This document shows positions 15,068-23,430 of a DNA stretch of 64,000 nt, piece after piece (positions within the stretch are counted from its first letter, which is position 1; every line of letters begins with the position of its first letter). The notes under the pieces are model-generated. The model ran no database searches and was not told the DNA's origin. It saw nothing but the letters and a program-made list of their open reading frames with translations. The stretch spans positions 1,364,001 to 1,428,000 of the forward strand of contig OY843587.1 in the NCBI GenBank assembly GCA_963692955.1, given 5' to 3'. This DNA is from UBA5158 sp963692955 (GTDB lineage Bacteria; Pseudomonadota; Gammaproteobacteria; DSM-16500). A program made the translations under genes and the position numbers.

Positions 15068-17612
15068 TACTTTCCTTGTTAAAAAAGATCGTGTTTAAGA
15101 GTGATGCTAAAACATCGTGAGATTCTTGCAGCTTCAGCAAACAAAATTTATGGTCTGTGATCTCATTAAAAGTGATGACTACTCCGTCGGTAGTATTTAA
15201 TAATGTGATATAGGGGATAATACGAATTTGAAACCAGCGGTGGTCGAATGATTCTATTTCGAAGGTCATCTCTTTCGATTGACTGATAACTTCTTTAAAG
15301 TTAGCGGCGAAATCATTGTATTTTAAATTGTTGGCAAAGTGCCTCCACGGACGGCCGATATCATGCGGGCGTAAATTCATGATCTCGTCTACGCGGGGCG
15401 TAAACAATTTGATGCAAAGATTCGTATCTAAGAAAATAGCGATGATTTGGGTGCTGTTGAATAAATTATTCAAATCTTCCGTGACGGAGGTAGACAAATC
15501 AATACGTGTTTGTAATTCGGAATTGACGATGATGAGTTCTTCATTTAAAGACAATAATTCTTCTTTGGAGGTTTCAATTTCTTCGACGGTACTTTGCAGC
15601 TCTTCGTTAGTGGATTGCAATTCTTCATTATTTGACTGTAATTCTTCGATAGTTGTCTGCAAGGTTTCTTTCGTGAATTCCAATTCTTGCTGCATGGCGA
15701 TAATTTTTTTACTGATTTCTGGCCCGGCGCCATGTTCCCCAACAACGAAATCAATTTGCTCTTTGGTAACAATGTTCTGAAAATATAGGCATACTAATGG
15801 TAGATCTGTTTCGATTTGTGTGACGGGTAAAATGAGGATATTGAATGAAATGTTATTGTTAGCGACGTTTGTTTTGAGATTGGATAGACCGATTTCGACC
15901 TGGGTTTCTAATGAGTTTTTGATAGCGGAGGAAATTTTATTTTTCAGTCTCACCGGCATTGCGTCAAAAATGTTTTGACTATCCGTCAGTAGGTCTTTGA
16001 TAAAGACATTAATGTTGCCTTGCGTATACAGAATTTTTCCCTCGATGTTGATTATTATGGTAGCAGAAATAAAAGTACCGAGAAAATGTTTCGCGACAAA
16101 ATTACCTAAGTCAACTTTATCATCCAGAGGCGTTTCGAAATTTAACGGCAATTTAGTTTCCGGATAGCGCTTCACGGCCGGATAGTGCAGCATAATAGCG
16201 GAATTAGACGCACTATCGTTGCGCTCGTAGATCTTCCAGTCTTTCATTATCAAACGGAACAGTCCGCTATAACCGGTTACGGCTTCCGACAAGCCTAAGA
16301 AGAGCAGGCCTTTAGATTTTAAACTGTAGTGAAAAACTCTGAATATTTTTTTTTGTAAATCTGTATTGAAATAAATTAATAAATTCCGGCAGCAAATTAA
16401 GTCTAACTTAGTAAACGGTGGGTCTAAAATGATATTTTGAAAGCCAAACGTGACAATTTCACGGACTTCTTTTTTTAATTTATACTGATTATTTTCGCGC
16501 GTGAAAAAATTATTTAAACGCTCCGGGGTGAGATTCGATACTTCGGATTTATGATAGATGGCGGCCCGCGCGAAAGCCAACGCTTTGTTATCGATATCGG
16601 TCGCGAAAATTTGCGCTTTTAACTTTAATTTCAAGTTTGTTATACATTCTAAAATGATTATCGCAACCGTGTATGCTTCTTCTCCAGTGGAACAGCCCGG
16701 TATCCAAACGCGGATAGCATCTTCGTCAGATTTATGGTTGGAAAGTTTAAGGTTGATCGCGGTTTTTAACGCTTCAAACGCCATATTGTCACGGAAAAAA
16801 CTTGTAACGCCAATTAACAAATCTTCAAATAAGCTATCGATAAGCTCACTGTCTTCGGTCAATAAGCGGATATACTCATCGATGGAAGAAATATGATTGC
16901 GCAGCATTTGTCGTTCAATGCGGCGATTGATGGTATTAATTTTATAGTCTGAAAAATCATGGCCGGTATGCGATTCTAGTAATTTATAGATCTTGCGAAT
17001 TTCTATCGTGTTGGTACTAACAGAATTTTCCCCGGCGCTACCGATGGCGATTATCTCTTTCGCGATTTTATCTAAAGGCAAGACGAAATCAGCCAGTAGC
17101 GTATCCAAGGCGCTTTGTGGCATACCTTCAAATTTTGCGGTATCGGGGGTTTGTACGATCACAATGCCGCCGGCTTTTTTTATCGCGCGCATGCCGATGG
17201 TGCCGTCGACGCCTGATCCGGACAACACAACCGCAATGCTTTTATCGCCGCGTACTTCGGCCAGTGATTTAAAAAAATGGTCGATAGGCATGTTTTCGCG
17301 GTGCGGTTCTATTTGTTCGATGGTAATTAAAGACGAATTCTTAATTTCCGCGTTTTTATCCGGCGGTAAAACATAAACGCAATCTTTCTCGATTTCGATA
17401 GCTTCATTGATGGTAAACACTTGCATCTTGGTATATTTGCCAATGAGCTCGGTCAATATACTTGTGTGCTTGCGCATGAGATGGGTAATAACGACAAAGG
17501 ATAAGCCGGTACTCTTAGGCATAGCTTTGAAAAGCGCTTCGATGGCTTCTAGACCACCCGCGGATGCGCCAATGGCGACTAGCCGAAAATCCTTTTTGAT
17601 TAAGTTTGTCAT
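15060..17612 (-). CDS. CheB-CheR fusion with coiled coil and PAS domain
   Basis: An 850-residue fusion. The CheB-type methylesterase domain spans about 8-190 (GASAGG with Ser17, His44, Asp136 in SGSGVDG). The CheR N-terminal helices span about 200-265, and the CheR methyltransferase about 268-470 (GCSTGEEAYT 306-315 for S-adenosylmethionine, ATDID 337-341, CRNLLIYF). A degenerate PAS-like stretch (480-640), a long Glu/Gln-rich coiled coil (about 655-715, repeats of EELQSTNEE type) and a final PAS domain (about 720-845) follow. This architecture is known from hybrid signalling proteins outside classical chemotaxis. It carries no receiver domain before CheB. It forms an operon with the kinase. 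No clear ribosome site was seen before the ATG. Confidence 0.93.
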   Translation of the reverse strand: MTNLIKKDFRLVAIGASAGGLEAIEALFKAMPKSTGLSFVVITHLMRKHTSILTELIGKYTKMQVFTINEAIEIEKDCVYVLPPDKNAEIKNSSLITIEQIEPHRENMPIDHFFKSLAEVRGDKSIAVVLSGSGVDGTIGMRAIKKAGGIVIVQTPDTAKFEGMPQSALDTLLADFVLPLDKIAKEIIAIGSAGENSVSTNTIEIRKIYKLLESHTGHDFSDYKINTINRRIERQMLRNHISSIDEYIRLLTEDSELIDSLFEDLLIGVTSFFRDNMAFEALKTAINLKLSNHKSDEDAIRVWIPGCSTGEEAYTVAIIILECITNLKLKLKAQIFATDIDNKALAFARAAIYHKSEVSNLTPERLNNFFTRENNQYKLKKEVREIVTFGFQNIILDPPFTKLDLICCRNLLIYFNTDLQKKIFRVFHYSLKSKGLLFLGLSEAVTGYSGLFRLIMKDWKIYERNDSASNSAIMLHYPAVKRYPETKLPLNFETPLDDKVDLGNFVAKHFLGTFISATIIINIEGKILYTQGNINVFIKDLLTDSQNIFDAMPVRLKNKISSAIKNSLETQVEIGLSNLKTNVANNNISFNILILPVTQIETDLPLVCLYFQNIVTKEQIDFVVGEHGAGPEISKKIIAMQQELEFTKETLQTTIEELQSNNEELQSTNEELQSTVEEIETSKEELLSLNEELIIVNSELQTRIDLSTSVTEDLNNLFNSTQIIAIFLDTNLCIKLFTPRVDEIMNLRPHDIGRPWRHFANNLKYNDFAANFKEVISQSKEMTFEIESFDHRWFQIRIIPYITLLNTTDGVVITFNEITDHKFCLLKLQESHDVLASLLNTIFFNKESNV

Positions 17613-17774
17613 TTTAAGCTATATTTGAGTTTTTAAAGCGCTATAGTAGCACAGAGTTTTTGTTAAGCTAATATAAATGATTTTAAGATATTTGAATAAA
17701 ATATAAACAGCTGAATTTCTATCCCAAGCTATCTAATTGTAATATAGAGAAATTTATCCAAATACATAAATATT

Positions 17775-17786
17775 AGGGTTTACCCT
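17775..17786 (-). promoter_or_regulatory. AGGG-TAAA-CCCT inverted repeat facing the CheB-CheR operon
   Basis: Read on the minus strand it is AGGGTAAACCCT, about 165 nt before the CheB-CheR start. Its A-rich centre is on the minus strand, the same orientation relative to its gene as the other copies. It forms a pair with the plus-strand copy 10 nt away. Confidence 0.45.
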
Positions 17787-17796
17787 TCATTTCAAT

Positions 17797-17808
17797 AGGG
17801 AAAGCCCT
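17797..17808 (+). promoter_or_regulatory. AGGG-AAAG-CCCT inverted repeat facing the 17872 gene
   Basis: This is a perfect-arm copy. CATACT at 17833-17838 is a candidate -10 box 35 nt after the first G, the same spacing as at 13615. A small gene follows 63-81 nt downstream, depending on its start. Confidence 0.5.
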
Positions 17809-17871
17809 GATTATCTGATTTACGTAATGATTCATACTGCATGATCGATTTTATAAATAAAAAAATGTAGC

Positions 17872-18078
17872 ATGAGGATAAATACGAACATGAAGAATTT
17901 GGACTTTTTACAGTCGAGCGAAATTGAGACAAACTTAACACCCGCCACGGAAGACCGGACGATTTTAAAAACTCACCGCGGTGAGAAAAAAAAAGTTGGC
18001 AGTTTCATGCGGCGTGATAAGAGAAAAAATACTAAAATGAAAGAATTACCTAGCCATAATGAGAAGACTTCGAATTAG
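17872..18078 (+). CDS. Small basic hydrophilic protein, unknown
   Basis: 68 residues from the ATG at 17872, or 62 from the ATG at 17890, which has GAGGA upstream and is more likely. It is rich in Lys, Arg, Glu, Thr and Asn, with a basic middle (HRGEKKK, MRRDKRKN) and no hydrophobic segment. No family was recognised. Support comes from the operator-like repeat and -10 box upstream, and from its stop sharing a 4-nt TTAG overlap with the convergent CheB gene, the same arrangement as other convergent pairs here. Coding status is likely but not proven. Confidence 0.5.
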   Translation: MRINTNMKNLDFLQSSEIETNLTPATEDRTILKTHRGEKKKVGSFMRRDKRKNTKMKELPSHNEKTSN

Positions 18079-19106
18079 GGTAAAGAATTTTTTATAATGA
18101 CATTTTCAGAAACTATCAAGTCCCTAATTAGGGTCGCGTCAGTATTCGCTTTTTTCGCTTTTTCTTGGTAAAGTTTTTCAGCGCGGGGCATTTTATTATT
18201 TCGAAATTCTTGCGCTATTCTATTCGAAAGATCATGGCTTTCTTCTAACGCTCTCACTGCCGACCACAAGATATTTTCTAACGTGTCAGTTTGAGCTTTC
18301 TGCAAACTTTCTAAATTATATTGATGGCCGGTTCGGCACCGAAGATTCAGACGCTTACCATCTTTAATTTCCCACAAAGTGCCGTAGCAATCCGGACAGG
18401 TAAAATGAGAAACTTTCCCGATCTCGTTCAAATAATCAGGATAAGTTTGTTTGCCAATGCTGCCGTCTAATTCCAACTTTCGGGCTTTTTGGTTGGCGGT
18501 GGAAGGCTTTAACTTTCGAGGTTTTGATTGATTAATTAATTTAGGCAGTACATGCAACATTTTTTCCAAGGTTAAAACGTGTTGCGCTGATCCTTCTCGA
18601 ATTGCATTCAATGGAAGATCGGGATAGGGTGCTTCAACCGGATCTTGGACGATGGTAATGCCACCATTTTGTTTAATCGCGTTTAACCCTTGGATGCCAT
18701 CCGCTAATAGGCCAGAAAAAAGAATTCCAATTACTCGGCTATGACAATTGAATGCTGCGGAGTTAAATGCGACATCAATAGAAGGACGAAAACGATTTAT
18801 TTTCGGGCCGGTCGAAGGATAAATGTTCGTTTCATTTATAAGGATATGTTGGTCACAAGGCGATAAATAAATATGGTCTGGTTCATAAGCGAGATTATCC
18901 GACACAGTAATAACCGGATAGCCGGTGCGTCTTGCCAAGATTTGCTCGAGCATAGAATTACTGTCGCCAGGCAAATGAATGACAATGACGATAGCGACAT
19001 TTAAATTTTTAGGAAAACCTTCTAAAAATTTAGAGATTATCTCAATGCCGCCGGCGGAAGCTCCTAGCATTAGAACTTTGTGTGTAATCATTAAAGATTT
19101 TTTCAC
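18075..19106 (-). CDS. Stand-alone CheB-type methylesterase with zinc-ribbon-like C-terminus
   Basis: 343 residues. The CheB catalytic domain spans about 8-190 (GASAGG with Ser17, His44, Asp136 in SGLLADG) without the receiver domain of chemotaxis CheB. After a basic linker come CPDC (Cys237, Cys240) and CRTGH (Cys257, His261) around LWEIKDGK, a zinc-ribbon-like module common in these non-chemotaxis CheB homologues. A helical tail follows. The frame opens with GTG; an ATG at codon 6 (19091) has AAGGTG about 12 nt upstream and could be the true start. Its neighbours (CheB-CheR fusion, kinase) suggest one sensory cluster. No methyl-accepting receptor is in the window. Confidence 0.9.
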   Translation of the reverse strand: MKKSLMITHKVLMLGASAGGIEIISKFLEGFPKNLNVAIVIVIHLPGDSNSMLEQILARRTGYPVITVSDNLAYEPDHIYLSPCDQHILINETNIYPSTGPKINRFRPSIDVAFNSAAFNCHSRVIGILFSGLLADGIQGLNAIKQNGGITIVQDPVEAPYPDLPLNAIREGSAQHVLTLEKMLHVLPKLINQSKPRKLKPSTANQKARKLELDGSIGKQTYPDYLNEIGKVSHFTCPDCYGTLWEIKDGKRLNLRCRTGHQYNLESLQKAQTDTLENILWSAVRALEESHDLSNRIAQEFRNNKMPRAEKLYQEKAKKANTDATLIRDLIVSENVIIKNSLP

Positions 19107-19237
19107 CTTAAAGTGATTTATTTTGACTGGACTAAGTGGCTGGGAATTTCATTCATAGCTGTCGATTGGCTTCTATAATTTAGTTAAATATATATCAAAG
19201 TATACTATCTTAACCGACTGTCAGACAATGTTAATTA

Positions 19238-19249
19238 AGGGATAACCCT
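19238..19249 (+). promoter_or_regulatory. AGGG-ATAA-CCCT inverted repeat between cheB and the TPR gene
   Basis: A perfect-arm copy, extended to AAGGG/CCCTT. It overlaps a second palindrome (19246-19263: CCCTTATT, AA, AATAAGGG). A CATATATG stretch lies 33-35 nt after the first G. The element could serve the TPR gene, the divergent CheB gene or both. Confidence 0.45.
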
Positions 19250-19404
19250 TATTAAAATAAGGGAATGGCTGCATATATGCTAATAATTGCGCCAGTTTCG
19301 GAATATTGCTGTGCAAAGGAGCTTGTGTTAATGTTATTCACGGAAAAGGCAATTGACTTAAATTTGTTTAGCCGGTCACTTATACCGTCATTTAACTTTA
19401 AATA

Positions 19405-21576
19405 ATGGAAACGAATATGGAAAGCCGTAATCACATAAATTTTAGCAATGTTGAATTTGATAGATTTAACATTCACACTTTAGTCTCTCCTGAATTTCTG
19501 CAAGCCGTTCAAGATAAACAAGATGAAATCGCTCGAGTTGAAGAAGCCAAAGAACCTGATAGTTTCTCTGATTTAGAAACCGCTAGAAAAGCATTTCAAC
19601 AATACCCCAATGATCAAAGCATGAAAGATTTTCTCGGCGAAAAAATCGCGGAAGTTGATGCTATCGCGTTGCCCGAATATAGCGAAGATTATAAAAAATT
19701 AGCGGTCTATTACGCTTTCCAGGCGCGCGTGACAACTCTTGCAATTTTGTATGCCGATAAGTATATGGCTTGCTTAAGTCAATTGGGATTTGATGAAGCT
19801 AAATATGCGGAAGCCCTCAATTTAAGCGCGTACGCGCAAGCCATGCACCCGGATTATAATAAAAATGCTATGTTTGCAGCGGCAGTGCGATCGTTTAACA
19901 ATTTATTGGCAAACGAAACTGACGCCGCTAAGAAAAATTATTACCTTATGCAAATCGCGTTTGCTCAGCGTTATTTAGGTTTAATGGCGCGCCGCCGTAA
20001 TGATGCGGAATCGGCACAAGAATGTTTCGCGCATGCGCTCACGGCCCAACTGTCATTATTGACTGTGATGCCGCAGATTAAAATTGATTTGGGTGAAACG
20101 CAGCATGTCATCGGCGCGACTTATACTTTCGCTAATAAAAAAGCAGAAGCTAAATTGGCATATGAAGCTGCTTTGAAATACGAACAAGAGTTTGTCGCAG
20201 CCACGGGCGCGCCGCATTTTTTATTAGGTATCACTGGTCAATCACTGGGACTTTTATACGGAAAAATGGGTGATTTCAACGCCGCAATAAGTTTGTTAAC
20301 AAAAACTCTACGCGAGCAAGCAGCTTTTTATGGTACGCGTCAGCATGCGGATAGCGCGAAAACCCTAAATTTTTTAGCGGAAACTTATCTGGGGATCGGC
20401 ATGTTGCCACAAGCGATTAGCGCTTTTATCGAAGCGCTGGACATGAAAGAACGCTTCTATGCCGTCGGTGATCCAGTCTTAGTGATCACGCAGAAAATGT
20501 TGGTGCTGGCAATGGCCCAAGATTTTACTTTTGATTGGAATGATTCTCTCACGCTGGCCGATAACGAAAAGAAAGTCGCATTGATTAAAACAACGTTAGC
20601 GAGAATGCCCCACCACCAGATTTTAAAATTCAACGCGAATGATCAACGTGCCTTTGGTCAGTTACTTTATCGGTTAGGCGCTTATGAAGTGCATATTCAG
20701 TCCAATCAAGAAGAAGCTATTCGATTCTTGAATTCTGCAAAAACACTGTTAACCACGCCTATGGATTTAGGGTGGGTCGATAATCACTTGGCTTTTTGTC
20801 ATCAGAGAAATGTTTTTAAACTAAATGCGCAAATCAAACAATTCCAACCTAACGCACAAACAGAAATTACTTTAGGGGCGAATGAATCTAGTGTAACGCT
20901 AGAAGATTTGCAGGCGCAGCGCGATCTGGCAGCTAGAGCCACTCTAGTGATCTACAGGACTATAATCGAAAGATATAATAAGAAAGAATTTTCAGCGGAG
21001 ATAGTTGATAATATTAAAATTGGGGCGTTCGCGTTTTGCATTTTATCTTATACTAAGTATGAAACAGAGGAACAATTCGTCGGTCTTACTGTTTTAATTG
21101 AAACGATTAAGTTATACCGGGAATATGGTTTACAGAATGATGGCGATCAATTCGCGCGCGCGCTAAACCGTTTAGCGAATATCTTTGAAGAAAATAACCG
21201 CATGGAAGAAGCGAAAGCAGCTTATGAAGAATTGGCAGCGCTGTGGGATAATCGCACCGCCGCGACAGCCAATCCACATAAAGCGAAATTTCATGATTCA
21301 TATAGTAGTTATTTCGAAAAAACGGGTGATGTGAATGCAGCGTTAGCACAATCCAGAGCTGCATACTCGATCCGCGCGCAAAGAGAGCCGCAGTCAGCTT
21401 TCACGCAGAAAAACGCGGCGCGAATTAGCGCGTTAGAAGCTAAGCTAGCCGCGTCCACACTATCTTTGGTAAACGCCACTAGGGTTGGATTTTTTAGTCC
21501 GCCAGGGTCACATTCATCGGCAACTCCAGCGATTGGTACAAATGAGCTTTTTGCATCGCCTAGACAAGGCGGCTGA
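19405..21576 (+). CDS. Tetratricopeptide-repeat protein, unknown function
   Basis: 723 residues, helical throughout. TPR-like helix pairs are clear around residues 185-350 (for example SLGLLYGKMGDFNAAISLL, LAETYLGIGMLPQAISAFIEAL) and again about 575-670 (RLANIFEENNRMEEAKAAYEEL, YFEKTGDVNAALAQSRAAY). No signal peptide, membrane segment or catalytic motif is seen. The C-terminal 40 residues are Ser/Gly/Pro-rich and probably disordered. The ATG at 19405 lacks a ribosome site; the ATG at 19417 has GGAA upstream and may be used. A scaffold role is likely. A secreted effector is possible but unsupported. Confidence 0.8.
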   Translation: METNMESRNHINFSNVEFDRFNIHTLVSPEFLQAVQDKQDEIARVEEAKEPDSFSDLETARKAFQQYPNDQSMKDFLGEKIAEVDAIALPEYSEDYKKLAVYYAFQARVTTLAILYADKYMACLSQLGFDEAKYAEALNLSAYAQAMHPDYNKNAMFAAAVRSFNNLLANETDAAKKNYYLMQIAFAQRYLGLMARRRNDAESAQECFAHALTAQLSLLTVMPQIKIDLGETQHVIGATYTFANKKAEAKLAYEAALKYEQEFVAATGAPHFLLGITGQSLGLLYGKMGDFNAAISLLTKTLREQAAFYGTRQHADSAKTLNFLAETYLGIGMLPQAISAFIEALDMKERFYAVGDPVLVITQKMLVLAMAQDFTFDWNDSLTLADNEKKVALIKTTLARMPHHQILKFNANDQRAFGQLLYRLGAYEVHIQSNQEEAIRFLNSAKTLLTTPMDLGWVDNHLAFCHQRNVFKLNAQIKQFQPNAQTEITLGANESSVTLEDLQAQRDLAARATLVIYRTIIERYNKKEFSAEIVDNIKIGAFAFCILSYTKYETEEQFVGLTVLIETIKLYREYGLQNDGDQFARALNRLANIFEENNRMEEAKAAYEELAALWDNRTAATANPHKAKFHDSYSSYFEKTGDVNAALAQSRAAYSIRAQREPQSAFTQKNAARISALEAKLAASTLSLVNATRVGFFSPPGSHSSATPAIGTNELFASPRQGG

Positions 21577-21591
21577 TTCTAAGTTGGGTTG

Positions 21592-21610
21592 CCCTCGATA
21601 AAATCGGGGG
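21592..21610 (+). terminator. Hairpin after the TPR gene, weak terminator candidate
   Basis: CCCTCGAT pairs with ATCGGGGG across an AAA loop (one G-U pair), 16 nt past the stop. No T run follows, so Rho-independent termination is doubtful. Confidence 0.3.
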
Positions 21611-21701
21611 CGGGCCAATCAATATTGTTGCTGTGTTAGCCTAAATTTTTATTACTGCGCTGTTTAAAATTTTTCTTATCTATATTACTCGGCTTAGTTT
21701 A

Positions 21702-21713
21702 AGGGAAAACCCT
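21702..21713 (+). promoter_or_regulatory. AGGG-AAAA-CCCT inverted repeat before the alcohol dehydrogenase
   Basis: Identical in its 12 bases to the copy at 13615. TATAGA at 21737-21742 is a candidate -10 box 34 nt after the first G, giving a leader of about 23 nt before the ATG at 21772. The two genes flanking this gap point the same way, so here the element can serve only the dehydrogenase-hemerythrin operon. Confidence 0.55.
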
Positions 21714-21771
21714 ACTAACTTCGCAAACTTTATCCGTATAGACTAGACTATTCTGACGCAAGGAGAGCCTC

Positions 21772-22941
21772 ATGAAAGCATTATGTTGGCATGGCAAAAA
21801 TGACGTGCGGGTCGATTCCGTTCCCGATCCCAAAATAATTAATGACAGAGACGCCATCATACGCATCACTGCGACGGCGATTTGTGGTTCTGATTTGCAT
21901 TTGTATAACGGCATCGTGCCGACGCTGGAGTCCGGTGACATTTTAGGCCATGAATTCATGGGCGAAGTGATGGAGGTCGGACGCGGCGTTAAAAAATTAA
22001 AAGTCGGGGACAAAGTCGTTGTGCCCTTCACGATTGCATGCGGTCATTGTTACTTTTGTAAAAATAAATTATTTTCGCTGTGCGATAATTCCAATCCAAA
22101 TATGGAAATGGGCCGCAAATTAATGGGGCATGCCACTGCGGGTTTGTTTGGGTACTCGCATATGTGCGGCGGTTTTTCCGGCGGACAGGCGGAATTTGTG
22201 CGTGTGCCTTATGCGGATGTTGGCCCAATTAAAGTGCCGGATCGAATCGATGATGAAAAAGTTTTATTTTTATCGGATATTTTTCCTACCGGTTATATGG
22301 CGGCGGAGAATTGCGTAAAGAGAGGCGACACGGTCGCGGTGTGGGGCTGCGGCCCGGTCGCGCAATTCGCCATTCAAAGCGCTTGGATGTTAGGCGCTGA
22401 GCGCGTGATCGCGATTGATTGTGTGCCGGAACGCTTAGCATTAGCGAAAAAATACGGTGGTGCGGAAACGATTAATTTCGAAGAAAATGATGTCTATGAA
22501 ATTTTGATGGCGATGACGGGCGGCAGGGGCCCGGATTGTTGCATTGACGCAGTGGGCGCAGAAGCACATTCCGGCCCGACTTTCGATGCGATGTTAGATA
22601 AAGCGAAACAAGTCGCGCACTTAACGGCGAACCGTCCCCATGTTTTACGTGAAGCGATTAAATGCTGCCGTAAAGGGGGAATCGTTTCTGTGCCCGGCGT
22701 TTATTTGGGGAATGTCGATACGATTCCATTCGGCGCTGCAATGAATAAGGGCCTCACGTTCAAAATGGGTCAAACGCATGTGCAGCATTATCTTAAAAAA
22801 TTATTAACCAAAATCTTAGACGGTAAAATCAACCCCGCCGGCATCATCACGCACCGGATGAAATTGAAAGACGCGCCGAAAGGCTATAAAACTTTTTGCG
22901 ATAAAAAAGATGGCTGTATTAAAGTCGTAATGACGCCATAA
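21772..22941 (+). CDS. Zinc-dependent alcohol/formaldehyde dehydrogenase family protein
   Basis: 389 residues of the medium-chain dehydrogenase superfamily, in the group of glutathione-independent formaldehyde dehydrogenase-like enzymes with a long insertion. Catalytic-zinc ligands are Cys38, His60 and Glu61 (GHEFMGEV). Structural zinc Cys residues are 90, 93, 96 and 104. LFLSDIFPTGYMAAENC and the NAD motif GCGPVAQ are intact. The substrate is uncertain (aldehyde or alcohol). GAGAG/AAGGAG precedes the ATG. The hemerythrin gene follows by 45 nt, so they probably form an operon. An inactive relative remains at 4225-4594. Confidence 0.9.
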   Translation: MKALCWHGKNDVRVDSVPDPKIINDRDAIIRITATAICGSDLHLYNGIVPTLESGDILGHEFMGEVMEVGRGVKKLKVGDKVVVPFTIACGHCYFCKNKLFSLCDNSNPNMEMGRKLMGHATAGLFGYSHMCGGFSGGQAEFVRVPYADVGPIKVPDRIDDEKVLFLSDIFPTGYMAAENCVKRGDTVAVWGCGPVAQFAIQSAWMLGAERVIAIDCVPERLALAKKYGGAETINFEENDVYEILMAMTGGRGPDCCIDAVGAEAHSGPTFDAMLDKAKQVAHLTANRPHVLREAIKCCRKGGIVSVPGVYLGNVDTIPFGAAMNKGLTFKMGQTHVQHYLKKLLTKILDGKINPAGIITHRMKLKDAPKGYKTFCDKKDGCIKVVMTP

Positions 22942-22986
22942 ATTTAGCGTTTTTATTTTTTGTTTTCTGCTGCTTGAGGATTAACT

Positions 22987-23430
22987 ATGGATGATATCTA
23001 CGAATATCTAAAGAACGATCATAAAAAAGTCGCCGATTTATTTAAGCTTTTCGAAAAAACCAAAGAGTCTAAAGTTAAAGTCGAAATTGTCGAGAATATC
23101 GTTCAGGAATTAATGCTGCATGCTGAAACAGAATCTGCGACGTTTTATAAATTACTAGAACAATACGAAGTAAGTCATGAAGCAGCTGAACATGGGCAAG
23201 AAGAACATAATGAAATTGAAGAAATGATTGAAAAGGTGGTCAGCTTCAAGTCGCCTTCCAAAGCCTGGGAAGCGCAAGTCAAGCAGCTTAAAAAATTGGT
23301 AGAACATCACGTTTATGATGAAGAAGGAAAGATTTTTAGAAAAGCTAAGAAAGTGTTAAGTGAAGAAGACGCGTTAGAACTGAAATATAAAATGCATTAT
23401 ATGAAAGGTCAAATCAAAGAATTTCTTTAA
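22987..23430 (+). CDS. Hemerythrin HHE-domain protein
   Basis: 147 residues, all-helical, with the HHE cation-binding pattern: candidate diiron ligands His12, His45, Glu49, His74, His107/His108 and Glu112. Such proteins bind O2, NO or iron and are linked to oxidative or nitrosative stress. GAGGA precedes the ATG. It is the second gene after the alcohol dehydrogenase. Its TAA overlaps the convergent gene's stop within a 4-base TTAA. Confidence 0.9.
   Translation: MDDIYEYLKNDHKKVADLFKLFEKTKESKVKVEIVENIVQELMLHAETESATFYKLLEQYEVSHEAAEHGQEEHNEIEEMIEKVVSFKSPSKAWEAQVKQLKKLVEHHVYDEEGKIFRKAKKVLSEEDALELKYKMHYMKGQIKEFL

Noticed and set aside
18122..18133. CCCT-AATT-AGGG as another copy of the operator-like repeat
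   Set aside because: The arms are in the opposite order and it lies within the coding end of the CheB gene; treated as chance.
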